Numbered from the stretch's first letter, positions 14,806-24,472 are shown. The stretch: DNA of 53,275 nt from Phormidesmis priestleyi BC1401 (GCF_001650195.1 NZ_LXYR01000036.1:1-53275); one strand, 5' to 3'. Notes: a model not told the origin generated them from the letters alone. Translations and numbers: made by a program.

Positions 14806-14997
14806 CAGATTTCCTGCACGAATCCTTCGCCCTCACCCTAGCCCTCTCCCCAAGGAGAGGGAACAAGAGGTTCTAGCTCCCTTCTCTCTGGGGAGAGAGA
14901 ACAAGAGGTTCTAGCTCCCTTCTCCCTAGGAAGAAGGGTTGGCGAGGGCTTGCCCCACTTCGTGAGGAGGGCTGTCCAGATTCACGCAGGAGGTCTA
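14806..14997. mobile_element. MITE-like element, type A copy 2, with internal duplication
   Basis: The left end is degenerate (TTCCTGCACGAATC from 14811). The right end GATTCACGCAGGAGGTCTA (14979-14997) matches copy 1. The interior carries the same GC-rich core, but the segment AACAAGAGGTTCTAGCTCCC with its flank is present twice in tandem (near 14861 and 14900), which makes this copy longest. It abuts the DUF1345 gene directly. Confidence 0.7.
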
Positions 14998-15021
14998 ATC
15001 ATCCTTTGCGGCACTCATCCT

Positions 15022-15696
15022 GTGGGTTCGACTTCAAAACCTAAACTAGCTCGAAGGCGGAGTGTTCGCTCTCGATTGCTTCTGTCTGTTTGTGCAGCCG
15101 GACTCGTCGCAGTCGTGCTGCCGTCGGAGTTTCATTGGGCGACCCGCCTTCTCTGCATTTGGGATACGGGAATGATTTGCTTTCTCGGTTTGATTTGGCA
15201 GTTGATGCTGACTGCTACACCTGACTCAATGCGCCGCTACGCTCAGCAAGAAGACTTTGGACGCTTAGTCATCTTGAGTCTAGTGACGACAGCCGCCTGT
15301 GCAAGTCTGTTTGCGATCGCCTTTCTTCTGCACGACAAAGGGGTAGAGAAGCGGCTGCTGCTGTTGCACCTAACACTCTCGATCGTCACGATCGTCGGTT
15401 CGTGGCTGTTGGTGCATACGATTTTTGCCTTCCACTACGCGCACGCCTACTACAAATCGGGAAAGTCACTGCATCAGTGTAAAGAAGATGGCTTAGATTT
15501 TCCGGGGGATGTCGAGCCAGATTACTGGGATTTTCTCTACTTTTCGTTTGTGATTGGCATGACGAGTCAAACGTCAGATGTGGAAGTGACTTCTCGTGAG
15601 ATCCGACGACTGGCACTGCTGCATGGAGTGCTGGCGTTTTTCTTTAACACCACGATCGTCGCGATGACCATCAATATTATCGCAGGGTTGATTTAA
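15022..15696 (+). CDS. DUF1345 family integral membrane protein
   Basis: About 224 residues from the GTG at 15022. Four to five transmembrane helices are visible. The family block YAHAYY...GLDFPGD...DYWDFLYFSFVIGMTSQTSDVEVTS near the C-terminus identifies DUF1345, whose function is unknown. The frame stays open upstream through the right end of a MITE-like repeat to a TTG at 14950, but those residues are repeat sequence and cannot be native. I choose GTG 15022 because homologues start close to the ARRR-SRLLL segment; no good ribosome-binding site precedes it. The repeat's AGGAGG (14989-14994) might serve an alternative start just downstream. The native 5' end may have been lost. Confidence 0.8.
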   Translation: MGSTSKPKLARRRSVRSRLLLSVCAAGLVAVVLPSEFHWATRLLCIWDTGMICFLGLIWQLMLTATPDSMRRYAQQEDFGRLVILSLVTTAACASLFAIAFLLHDKGVEKRLLLLHLTLSIVTIVGSWLLVHTIFAFHYAHAYYKSGKSLHQCKEDGLDFPGDVEPDYWDFLYFSFVIGMTSQTSDVEVTSREIRRLALLHGVLAFFFNTTIVAMTINIIAGLI

Positions 15697-15860
15697 ATCA
15701 GGGCGAAGAACAACGTATCGGCTGATCTCCACCTGCGTACAGATCTCGGTACCCATCACCCCATCACAAGATAAATGCTCAAGTTTTGCAACTAGACTGC
15801 TCACCTTTGAAAGCGATCGCAGTTTAACCTTGGAAACCCCACACGCGTTGCTCAGTCGCT

Positions 15861-17177
15861 ATGCCAATCGCTCAATTTGCCAAGTTGATTCCGAAGTCTA
15901 AACCCGTCTGGAGTCAGCTTTTGGTCGCTGGCTTAATGCTGATGCTCTCATCAAGCTGTGGTGGCTCTCCTAAAGCAGATGCCGAGTCTGCAAAACGACC
16001 GTCAGGTGCACAGCAAGGCAACTCCGCCGTCGATGTCGCGATCGCCCGGACTGATTCTCTTCAAAAACAGCTTGAATATACAGGAACAAGTCAGCCTGTT
16101 CGTGAAGTGTCTGTTCGCGCTCAAATTGAGGGGCGATTGCTCAACCTGAAGGTTGATGTGGGCGATCAGGTGCAGCAAGGTCAGGTTTTGGGACAACTCG
16201 ATGACGCAATTCCCGTCGCTGCCGTGACCAGGGCAGAAGCCGATGTTGCCGCACAGCAGTCAGAAGTCGCCCAGGCAGAAGCAGAACTCAGCAACAACCG
16301 CACCCAGGTAGAACGCACTCGATTAGAGCTTCAGCAAGCCCGATCGGACTCCTCCCGCAATCAGCAACTCTTTCGAGAAGGTGCCATCTCAGCCCAGCAA
16401 GCTGAAGCTACCCGCACCGCTGCCCGCACCGCCGAGCAAGCCCTTCGCTCAGTCCAAGCGCAAATTAGAACGCAACAGCAAGCCGTCACTGCCGCTCAAA
16501 AAAGAGTCACTTCTCAGCAGGCGATCGTCAATCAAGAAGCCGAGCGGCAGTCGTATACCGTTCTCACGTCTCCGGTCACGGGTGCCGTTTTGCAGCGCAT
16601 CACCGAACCGGGAAATCTAGCGCAAGCAGGCAGCGAAATTCTTAGGCTAGGAGACTTTAGCCGCGTCAAAATTGCGGTTCAAATTTCAGAACTAGAGCTA
16701 GGAAATATTCGAGTCGGACAGCCCGTACAGGTGCGTCTAGATGCCTTTCCCAATCAGAGGTTTGAAGGACAAGTGAGTCGCATCTCCCCGGCGGCTGACC
16801 CCACGGCGCGACTGGTGCCCGTTGAAGTCACTCTCCCCAACCCAGAGCGGCAGATTCGGAGTGGACTGCTGGCGCGGGTCAACTTTGCAGGAACGATCGC
16901 GAAACGAGTCGTCGTGCCCGAAGCAGCCGTTCAAACCCCTAAAGGTCAAGATAAATCAGACACCGGAACGCTTTTTGTGATCAACAGAACTGGAGATCAA
17001 GCAAAAGTGGTGGCTCGATCGGTGAAGCTCGGTCAGCGATCGGACGGCAAAGTCGAGATCCTATCAGGACTCAAGCCCGGAGAGTCATTTGTGGCTCGCG
17101 GCAATCGCACTCTCAAAGACGGTGACTCCGTTCGTCTGAGCTTTCTCTCAGAAAAGCCTCAGCAGTCGGCTCAATAG
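15861..17177 (+). CDS. RND efflux membrane fusion protein (HlyD/AcrA family)
   Basis: 438 residues. The N-terminal hydrophobic segment ends in MLSSSCGG, a marginal lipobox, so it may be a lipoprotein. Then come the barrel-sandwich half ([32 protein letters not shown], about residues 75-110), a long alpha hairpin rich in Q/A/E (110-225), the second lipoyl half ([22 protein letters not shown]) and a beta-barrel plus membrane-proximal domain. It is the periplasmic adaptor linking an inner-membrane RND pump to an outer-membrane channel. Its partner pump follows after 41 bases but is broken, so the adaptor may be orphaned. No outer-membrane factor gene is in the window. Confidence 0.9.
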   Translation: MPIAQFAKLIPKSKPVWSQLLVAGLMLMLSSSCGGSPKADAESAKRPSGAQQGNSAVDVAIARTDSLQKQLEYTGTSQPVREVSVRAQIEGRLLNLKVDVGDQVQQGQVLGQLDDAIPVAAVTRAEADVAAQQSEVAQAEAELSNNRTQVERTRLELQQARSDSSRNQQLFREGAISAQQAEATRTAARTAEQALRSVQAQIRTQQQAVTAAQKRVTSQQAIVNQEAERQSYTVLTSPVTGAVLQRITEPGNLAQAGSEILRLGDFSRVKIAVQISELELGNIRVGQPVQVRLDAFPNQRFEGQVSRISPAADPTARLVPVEVTLPNPERQIRSGLLARVNFAGTIAKRVVVPEAAVQTPKGQDKSDTGTLFVINRTGDQAKVVARSVKLGQRSDGKVEILSGLKPGESFVARGNRTLKDGDSVRLSFLSEKPQQSAQ

Positions 17178-17218
17178 CTCCCAGTGACTCACTAGCCCTT
17201 CACCCGATAAAACGGCTC

Positions 17219-19514
17219 ATGTCGCAAAACTCAAAACCGTCTGGTTTTAGCATTAGCAGCCTTGCAATCCGGCAACACATCGGCACGTTGATGCTGACTT
17301 TAGCCGTGATTGCGATCGGCATCTTTTTTATCCTCAATCTTCAGGTTGATTTGCTGCCTTCCATTACCTACCCTCGCATCGGCGTGCGGGTCAATGTTCC
17401 AGGCATCTCCCCCGAAGTGGCGATCGATGAAGTCACTAGACCGCTCGAAGCAGCCCTTTCAGCAACCGAAGGGGTTGTGCAGGTCTACTCTCAGACGCGA
17501 GAGGGGCAGGTGAACATCGACTTATATTTTGAGCCAGGGGGCAACATTGACCAAGCGCTGAACGATGCCACGGCTGCCTTTAACCGGGCACAGTCAAATC
17601 TGCCCGATGTCGTCGAAGCCCCGCGCCTGTTTAAAGTTGATCCATCACAGCTTCCCGTATATGAGCTGGCGATCACGTCTCCGTCCCTAAAGGATGTTGA
17701 CCTGCGGGTGTTTGCTGACGAAGAGCTATCGCGTGAACTCGGAGTGGTTCCAGGGGTTGCGTCTGTAGACATTGCAGGTGGAGTCCCTGAAGAAGTGCGA
17801 GTCGTGTTAGACCTCAACCGTCTTCAATCTCTGGGGATTGGCATCAACGAAGTTCTCACCGAGCTAGAGGAAGCGAATCAAGATGTTTCTGGAGGACGAA
17901 TTCTCGGTGATCTGACTGAGCCACTGACACGAGTTATCGGACGGTTTCGGAATGCCGATGAGATTCGCAACCTCTCTTTTAGAGTTGCAACTGCTGCGCC
18001 AGCGATCGCAGGGGCTGAATCGAGTCGCCCCGTTTCCGCTGCCCGTCGAGTCTATTTGCGCGATTTTGCTCAGGTGGTCGATGGAACCGAAGATCAACGC
18101 ATTTTCGTCTTGTTAAACAAGCAGCCTGCGGTCAAAGTCAGCATTCAAAAACAGCCAGATGCAAACACGATCGCAGTCGTAGAAGCGGTGAAACGGCGCA
18201 TCGAAGAGTTGAGACGAGCAGGAGCCATTCCAAACGACATGGAGTTGACATCAACTCTGGATGAGTCGGTGTTCATTCAAGAATCGCTAAACAGTGTGAC
18301 AGATGCCGCGCTTTCTGGTGCTGTTCTGGCTGCGCTCGCTGTGCTGCTGTTTTTGGGGTCTCTGCGGCAAACGCTGATCATTAGTTTGACCATTCCCCTC
18401 TGCACACTGGCAGCTGCGATCGCCATGAAGCTCTGCGGATTTTCGCTCAACGTCTTTACGCTGGCGGGGCTGGCAATCAGCGTCGGGCAGGCGGTGGACA
18501 CCTCAGTCGTGGTTTTAGAAAACATCAATAAGCGATCGGCTGAAGTAGGCGGATCTTCCTCTATTGACCGCAATGGGCAGACTCGCCAAGCTGCGATCGA
18601 CTTAGTAGAAGAAAGCAGTCGAGAGGTAGAATCTTCGCTGGTCGCGGCAACTGGGGGCAACCTGGTATCAGTGCTGCCATTTTTGCTGATTGGCGGCTTC
18701 ATCTCTCTACTCTTTAACGAATTGATTCTGACGATTTGCTTTGCAGTTGCCGCATCGCTGCTGGTTGCCGTTACGGTGGTGCCGATGCTTTCGTCTCTGT
18801 TGATTACGATTCGCTGGTCGAGTCGAATCGATCGGTTCTGGCTGTTGAGAGAATTTAATCGGCGGTTTGAGGGCGCAACTCATCAATATGCCAGAGTATT
18901 AAGACGAGTCGTAGGTCGTCGATTTCTGGTTTTGGCAGTCACCTTTGTGGTGTTTGGTGGCAGCATTCTTAGTGTTTGTGGTCATGGCAGTGCAATACAA
19001 TTCGCTGGTCGATCCGCTAGTGATTATGTTGACCCTACCGCTAGCACTGGCAGGCGGCATTTGGGGGCTGTTTTTTACACAAACCGCGATCGGAGCGACG
19101 GTGATTGTCGGAGCGGTGCTGCTAGTTGGAATTGTGGTCAACAATGCCATCATTATGGTCGAGACCGCGAACCAGATTCGGGAAGAGGAGGGAGTCGATC
19201 GTCGAACTGCCATTTTGGAAGCGGCTCCCCAGCGACTTCGCCCTATTTTGATGACAACCGTTACAACTGTTCTAGGAATATTTCCCCTCGCCTTGGGTCT
19301 GGGGCAGGGCGGAGAGTTTTTACAACCGTTAGGAATCGTGGTCTTTTCAGGATTGTCGTTAGCGACTCTGTTGACGCTGTTTATTATTCCCTGTTCTTAT
19401 CTACTGCTGCATGATCTATTTGGTTGGCGACGAGGCAAAAAAATAGACGCGATCGAGCCGTCTCCCACGTTAGAAAAAGATCCTTCCGACGACCCAGTTT
19501 CCCTACGAAAGTAA
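17219..19514 (+). pseudogene. RND efflux pump gene with a large internal deletion and frameshift
   Basis: The first 580 or so residues form the intact N-terminal half of an AcrB-type pump: TM1 (TLMLTLAVIAIGIFFIL), first periplasmic loop, TM2-TM6 with VGQAVDTSVVVLEN, and the start of TM7 (FLVLAVTFVVFGGS). At about 18945-18975 the frame jumps by one and continues as AAFLVFVVMAVQYNSL through the end, the last transmembrane helices of the family. The second periplasmic loop, roughly 280-300 residues, is missing. Total coding length is about 765 residues against about 1040 expected. Both the lost porter domain and the frameshift predict no function. Confidence 0.9.
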
Positions 19515-19699
19515 ATAAACCCAACCTCCCGTAGAGATGTTCTACCGGAACGTCTCCGCCCCTATGCCTCCTAACCGCGATCGCGCCGAAGGGGAGCGAT
19601 CGGGTTTACCGCTCTGCACCACGATGCGACGCACCTGATCGCTAATGCTTCGTTGCCATCACTTGCTAACCGCGATCGCTGCCAATATTGGTTGAGTTT

Positions 19700-20017
19700 A
19701 TGGTCAATAATGGCAAACTGAAAAGCAGAGTTGTTGAGCAATCCTTCAAGAATCAGCAAATTGCGGTCTTTCGCATCGGAGACAGCACCGCAGTCTATGC
19801 GTTGAGCAACTACGACCCGTTTAGCAACGCCTTTGTGCGGTCACGGGGAAATGTGGGCGATCGCAATGGCGTTTCTAAAGTGGCTTCTCCGATCTACAAA
19901 CAAGACTTCAGTCTGCAAACCGGGCAATGCTTTGACGACGAAACTGCGAGCGTTCCCACCTCTGCCATGAGGGGAGTAGACCTGCAAGTGCAAATCAGCG
20001 TTCACATTTCCTCCTAG
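19700..20017 (+). CDS. NirD-like nitrite reductase small-subunit domain, orphan and possibly decayed
   Basis: About 105 residues. The middle and end match the Rieske-like NirD fold: QQIAVFRIGD, DPFSNAFVRSRGNVGDRNG, KVASPIYKQDFSLQTGQCFDD, VPTSAMRG. NirD normally partners the large siroheme subunit NirB in NADH-dependent nitrite reduction. No nirB is nearby, and cyanobacteria usually reduce nitrite with ferredoxin-dependent NirA. The N-terminal 28 residues lack the expected opening of the family, and the usual VPTYPVRV near the end is altered, so decay is likely. The ATG at 19700 is preferred over the upstream TTG at 19688. Confidence 0.6.
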   Translation: MVNNGKLKSRVVEQSFKNQQIAVFRIGDSTAVYALSNYDPFSNAFVRSRGNVGDRNGVSKVASPIYKQDFSLQTGQCFDDETASVPTSAMRGVDLQVQISVHISS

Positions 20018-20110
20018 CGATATATATCGCGATCGCGCCGTGACCGATAGCGTTGAGGATGGAGAGTATGGAAAAAGATTTGTGCTCAATTTCTGAACGC
20101 GGGAACGACG

Positions 20111-21007
20111 ATGACTACCATATTGGAAAACTCTGAACTCAAATTGACGATTCGCCCTGACTTAGGTGGACGGATTGATCAATTAGTAGACCAAAAAACA
20201 GGGCGCGAGTGGCTTTGGCATCCACCCGAATATGATCCAAATCAGACGCGATCGCTCCCGGTTGGTGCCTCGTTTGACGAGCATTGGTCAGGCGGGTGGG
20301 ATGAGATGTTTCCAAACGATGGGGAAGGACTGTCTCAAAATCGGCATCTGGTCGATCACGGCGAACTCTGGTCACAGGCGTGGAACGTGGTGGAGACAAC
20401 GCGCACCAGCATTAAGATGGCGCGATTTTGCAAGACGGTGCCTGTGAGCGTTGAGAAGACTATTCGATTAGACGACACGCAGGCTCACATTGAGTTTCAG
20501 TTTCACAACAAATCAGACGAGACGATTCCGTTTTTATTTAAGCACCACCCCGCGATCGTCATCGAAGCCGGAGACGAGATTCTGCTGCCCGATTGTCTCA
20601 TTGAGCCAGTCGCCCTAGAGTTTAGCACCCTGATCGGACGCGCTCAAAAAACTCACTTTCCCAAAGCCTTTGCAGCCGACGGGCAAGAAATTGATTTGCA
20701 GCACATTCCGCCCCGATCGGCGAAATCTCAGGAGTTCTTCTACAGTTCCGATCTGGCTAAAGGCGAGTGTGGAATTCGCAATGCTCGATCGGGCACTGCG
20801 CTAGTCATGACCTTTGATACGGCTGATTTTCCCTATGTTTGGGTGTTTCAAAGCTATGGGGGCTGGCGCGATTATTATGTGCTGGTGATGGAGCCTTGCA
20901 CAACGATGCCCTACGATTTAGATGTCGCGTGCCAAAACGGGACGGCGGCTCAGTTGAAACCTAAAGAACGGCAAATTCGCACACTGACGGTTCGCATTCA
21001 GCGATAA
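20111..21007 (+). CDS. galactose mutarotase-like (aldose 1-epimerase superfamily) protein
   Basis: 298 residues with the mutarotase beta-sandwich pattern: ELKLTIRPDLGGRIDQLVDQKTGREWLW at the start, then SFDEHWSGGWDEMFPND, a KHHPA segment near residue 145 in the place of a catalytic histidine, and YVWVFQSYGGWRDYYVLVMEPCT with a late acidic residue. Such proteins interconvert anomers of aldoses or bind sugars. The exact substrate cannot be read from sequence. No signal peptide is present, so it is cytoplasmic. The ATG at 20111 opens the conserved beta strand. It is monocistronic. Confidence 0.75.
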   Translation: MTTILENSELKLTIRPDLGGRIDQLVDQKTGREWLWHPPEYDPNQTRSLPVGASFDEHWSGGWDEMFPNDGEGLSQNRHLVDHGELWSQAWNVVETTRTSIKMARFCKTVPVSVEKTIRLDDTQAHIEFQFHNKSDETIPFLFKHHPAIVIEAGDEILLPDCLIEPVALEFSTLIGRAQKTHFPKAFAADGQEIDLQHIPPRSAKSQEFFYSSDLAKGECGIRNARSGTALVMTFDTADFPYVWVFQSYGGWRDYYVLVMEPCTTMPYDLDVACQNGTAAQLKPKERQIRTLTVRIQR

Positions 21008-21041
21008 ATAGCGTTGCTTGATCTACCGCATAACGAATTTT

Positions 21042-21066
21042 TGGCGTTGCTGAATCTAGGTATGAA
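21042..21066. repeat. solo insertion-element end-like sequence
   Basis: GGCGTTGCTGAATCTAGG followed by TATGAA resembles the outer end of a cyanobacterial insertion element family that I recall as GGCGTTGCTGAATnAGGTATGAA. No second end is seen in the following kilobase. The type A repeat begins four bases later, so one element may have inserted into the other. Confidence 0.3.
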
Positions 21067-21069
21067 CCG

Positions 21070-21208
21070 ATAGATTCGCCCTCACCCTAGCCCTCTCCCT
21101 GAGGAGAGGGAACAAGAGGTTCTAGCTCCCTTCTCCCTGGGGAGAAGGGTTGGCGAGGGCTTGCCCCACTTTGTGAGGAGGGCTATCCAGATTCACGCGG
21201 GAGGTCTA
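21070..21208. mobile_element. MITE-like element, type A copy 3
   Basis: The left end is cropped to GATTCGCCC. The right end GATTCACGCGGGAGGTCTA (21190-21208) matches the other type A copies. The GC-rich core and GGCGAGGGCTTGCCCCACTT segment are nearly identical to copy 1, indicating recent spread. Confidence 0.75.
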
Positions 21209-21259
21209 GTGAACCGCTAGACTGAATGACACCATGTCACGAAAAACGAGAGCTTAACC

Positions 21260-21847
21260 TTGACAGACGTTGGAAACTTAGACGAAACCGCGATTCCCGC
21301 TTGGGGAGAATATGCCATTCTCCAGTCGCCGCAGTGGTTTAACCCGATCGCAGGCAAAGTCACTCGACACAACATCATCGGGTTGACCCCGGTGATCAGC
21401 AATAGCGTTGGTTCAAAAGTCTTGCTGCTAGACTTCAACACTGGAGAGGTGACGATCGGGCGAACCGGACGGTTTATTGTGTGTGGCTCGACCTACGTTC
21501 AGGGTGGGATCCAAGCCAGCGATGCCAACGCCACTGTTGATGTGATGGGCGCGATCGTCATTCGCATTCCTCCCAATCCGTCTGTCAACCCTGGTATTGC
21601 GACTCACGAACTGCGGCTAGGACAAAATGTGGTTGCGCTCTCGCCTGCCGGAAATCTTCAAGATTCGGGGTTTAGCTTTTCGGGCTGCACCACTCTCATG
21701 CTGCCCACTGGCACGAAAATCAGCCTGAGAGTTGGAGTCTTTGCCGACAATCTCACTAAAGGGCAGTTTCTCAAATGGCAGACGCGCACCGATTCGGCTT
21801 TCAATGGTGCCCATCTTTCGATTCACGAAATTCCGGGTGGGATGTAG
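21260..21847 (+). CDS. hypothetical protein, possible jelly-roll (C1q/TNF-like) beta domain
   Basis: 195 residues from a TTG at 21260. The sequence is almost entirely beta-strand-like, with patterns reminiscent of a C1q/TNF jelly roll: WFNPIAGKVTRHNIIGLTPV at the start, FNTGEVTIGRTGRFIVCGST, and a C-terminal GAHLSIHEIPGG in the usual place of the last strand. I do not recognise a specific family and the fold assignment is inference. No signal peptide is visible. A type A repeat ends 51 bases upstream, so the native promoter region may have been altered. Confidence 0.5.
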   Translation: MTDVGNLDETAIPAWGEYAILQSPQWFNPIAGKVTRHNIIGLTPVISNSVGSKVLLLDFNTGEVTIGRTGRFIVCGSTYVQGGIQASDANATVDVMGAIVIRIPPNPSVNPGIATHELRLGQNVVALSPAGNLQDSGFSFSGCTTLMLPTGTKISLRVGVFADNLTKGQFLKWQTRTDSAFNGAHLSIHEIPGGM

Positions 21848-21982
21848 GACGTTGAAACGGACTGAACCTCAAACCCTCTCTCAGTCCCTTGAGTGGACTT
21901 CGCACCGTTAGACCGTGATGTTCAACCACGGGCGGGTGAATGCCAGAAACGAGAGAGGTTTAGTTCAGGTGCAAGATCTCAG

Positions 21983-22297
21983 CTAACTGTTGTCACCAGT
22001 GAATTATCACTGGCAGAAGCATTGGTTAAACCCATGCGAGAAGAGGATGTTCCTCGGCAGACTACCTCCCGACAGTTTCTTTCAAGTCGTGCAAATCTAC
22101 GGGTGATTCCAGTACAACGGGCAATCTTAATTGAAGCAGCGCGGCAACGGGCAACCAGCAGCAGGTTGAAACTTCCAGATACGATCCATGTTGCTACGGC
22201 GGTGATTCTAAAATGCACCACTTTGCTCACTAACGATCAGCAGTTCAAAAGTCTATCGAATCTGCCTGTTGTCATTTTGTCTGAGGTTACTTCTTGA
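21983..22297 (+). pseudogene. N-terminally truncated PIN-domain (VapC-like) toxin
   Basis: From about residue LTVVTSELSLAEALVKPMR onwards the frame matches the middle and end of a PIN RNase: the acidic ELSLAE helix, VIPVQRAILIEAARQRA, the catalytic LPDTIHVATA block, and TLLTNDQQFKSL. The first PIN strand with its essential aspartate (LDTN-type motif) is absent; the open frame before 21983 (from 21893) is unrelated sequence. Without the first aspartate the metal site cannot form. No antitoxin gene is adjacent. It is part of a decayed block with the helicase and IS630 remnant. Confidence 0.65.
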
Positions 22298-22332
22298 CTT
22301 CTGACTTTGAAGAACTTATCGAATCTTTGCCT

Positions 22333-24320
22333 ATGTCTTAGCTCCTCCGCGATCGCTCCTGGAAAATCAGCTACTCCAACGACGAAAATAATCCCGTCGC
22401 TGATTTCTACATCCCGGCTCTCGAATGCGCGGTTCAGTATGATCGCAAAGCTGGCTTCTTCAACAGCACGATTCTCAGCAAAGTTGCACGGGGACTCGGA
22501 GCCATGCTGCACAACCAGGGACAGATGCGGCTAGTGATGGGCTGTCAGTTCAGCCCTCAAGACTTACAAGCAATCCAGCAAGGATACGAACTACGAGAGG
22601 CAGTGGCTCAACGGCTCGATGCCGACCTCCAAGCGCCCAAAAACTTTGCCCAACTCAAGCACTTCGAGATTCTCAGTTGGCTGATCCAGAATCAATACCT
22701 GGATATTCGCATCGCCATTCCCCTCAAGAGCGATGGACTACCTGAAGAGAGCGATCGCCAACTTGACCCCCATCGAATCTTCCACGAAAAAGTTGGCATC
22801 ATTACTGATAAGTAGGTAGGCACAATTAAACTGAAGATCCTCATCCCCTAACCCCTTCTCCCCAAGGAGAAGAGGAACTAGATTCTGGCTCCCTCTCCTG
22901 CGGGAGAGGGCTGGGGTGAGGGCATCTCCCGCATTTTATGTTTAATTAAGTCTGTCTACTTACCAATGGCGATCGGCTTACCTTCAGTGGCTCTAACAAC
23001 GAGTCGATCGGCGGCTGGGAAGCCAACATCGAATCCTTTCCCGTCTACTTTGGCTGGGAAGGCGGACGCGACCTTGAACGAGTCCAGCTTGAGATGTCCC
23101 GGGTTGATAAACTCTGGGACAATAAGCTGCCAAACGTGCGCGTCTTTGAAGTTCCAGAAGCCGTCAAACGCAAGCTGCTTCGCTACACCCCGACAACCCA
23201 ACCTGCTTGGGATCGGCAGAATGAGTTTGATCAACGACCCTTGCCAGAATCATTAGCCCAGTCTGATTCGCCGCAAAGAGCGAATGCAGGAATTGCTAGA
23301 CTCCGACCCCTGGGATCTCATCGTGCCAGATGAAGCCCACCACGCTCGGCGCAAAAGCCCACAAGACCGCAAAGACACCCCCAATCGCCTGCTAGAACTG
23401 ATGCGGAAGCTGCGGCACAAAACCAAAGCGCTGTTGTTGCTCTCGGCAACTCCCATGCAGATTGACCCGATCGAAATCTTTGATCTCCTAAGTCTGCTGG
23501 GGTTAGAAGGACACTGGCAATATGGCGACAACTTCTGCAATTACTTTGCGGCTCTGACAGAAAAACCAGACCGTCACATCCTCGACTTCTGGCAGCAAAT
23601 GTCTACCGACTATTTCATTCAAGGCGGTCAGCCCTGCCCCCAATTACAGCAGCACCTCCAAAAACACGATCGCTTGCTGACCTACCAACTTCAAGACACC
23701 TGGCACAACGGTAAAAAAATCATCAACCCCAAGCAGTTTATTGACAACGAAGCCTTAATCAACGCCTCTCGTCAATACCTCACCATCAACACGCCTTTGA
23801 AAGACCGCATGTTTCGCCACACTCGCGATACCCTACGGCAATACTATCGTCGGGGACTGCTTGATCGCGATATTCCCACGCGGGAAGTGCAAGATAATGC
23901 GATCGTTCTAGAACCCAATCGCGCCACCGCCCTTTACCGAGCCGTCAGCGATTACGTCCGTCACTTCTACCGACTCGCGCAGAAAGAAAACCGCAAGGCG
24001 TTGGGCTTTTTGATGACGCTCTATCGCAAACGCCTGACCAGTTCGTTCTATGCAGCTCAGCAATCGCTCCAGCGCCGCCTCGATGCCCTCTTGACTCAAC
24101 AGGGTAACGGACTTCACCACAGACGATTTGGCAGAATTGGACAATGCCGACGATGCAGTCATTGAAGGGCTAGAATCCTATCTCGAACCGATTGACCCTA
24201 AAGAGATTCAGTACCTCGAAGACCTGCTGCGGCGGTTCGACAACACATGCGAAGACACCAAGTGCGCCCAATTCATCACCACGCTGCGACAGGAACTGAA
24301 CGAGCGGGAAAGCGCGATGA
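22333..24320 (+). pseudogene. HKD-nuclease/DEAD-DEAH helicase gene, multiply disrupted
   Basis: Fragments in order reconstruct a fusion of an N-terminal phospholipase D-like (HKD) domain and a superfamily 2 helicase: LRDRSWKISYSND...YIPALECAVQYDRKAGFF, FHEKVGIITDK, then (after a repeat insertion) GDRLTFSGSNNESIGGW and KLWDNKLPNVRVFEVPEAVK, then SLIRRKERMQELL...PDEAHHARR (DEAH box) and LLLSATPMQ (motif III), then DLAELDNADDAVIEGLES. Lesions: TAG at 22339-22341 two codons after the ATG, a MITE-like insertion at 22808-22969, a deletion near 23230-23270 that removes the Walker A region, a frameshift near 24110, and loss of the C-terminal helicase half at 24321, where an IS630 remnant begins. Confidence 0.85.
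22808..22969. mobile_element. MITE-like element, type B copy 1, inserted in the helicase gene
   Basis: It lies exactly between GIITDK and NGDRLTFSGS, two adjacent parts of the interrupted protein. The ends are inverted repeats of about 22 bases: GTAGGTAGGCACAATTAA on the left and its imperfect complement, ending in GTCTACTTAC, on the right. The interior is the GC-rich palindromic core (CCTCATCCCCTAACCCCTTC ... GGCTGGGGTGAGGGC), also found inside type A and type D elements. Confidence 0.8.
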
Positions 24321-24466
24321 ATTTTAGACAAATTCGAATTTCACTTTACGCCCAAGCATGGCAGTTGGTTAAACATGGCAGAGATTGAACTGAGTGTCTT
24401 AGCCCGTCGTCAATGTTTGGATCGTCGGATTCCAGACCAGCCACACTTACAGCAAGAAGTTCAATG
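24321..24466 (+). pseudogene. IS630-family transposase C-terminal remnant
   Basis: The frame from 24321 reads ILDKFEFHFTPKHGSWLNMAEIE and then QCLDRRIPDQ, ending at the TGA at 24464-24466. HxTPKHGSWLNMAEIE carries the last catalytic glutamate of the IS630/Tc1-mariner DDE transposase and is diagnostic. Only the last 47 residues remain. It sits precisely where the helicase gene is cut off. Confidence 0.85.
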
Positions 24467-24472
24467 ATCTGG

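Noticed and set aside
20017-20030. Perfect palindrome GCGATATATATCGC after the NirD-like gene
   Set aside because: It merges with the very common GCGATCGC motif and has no further structural or positional support as an operator or terminator.
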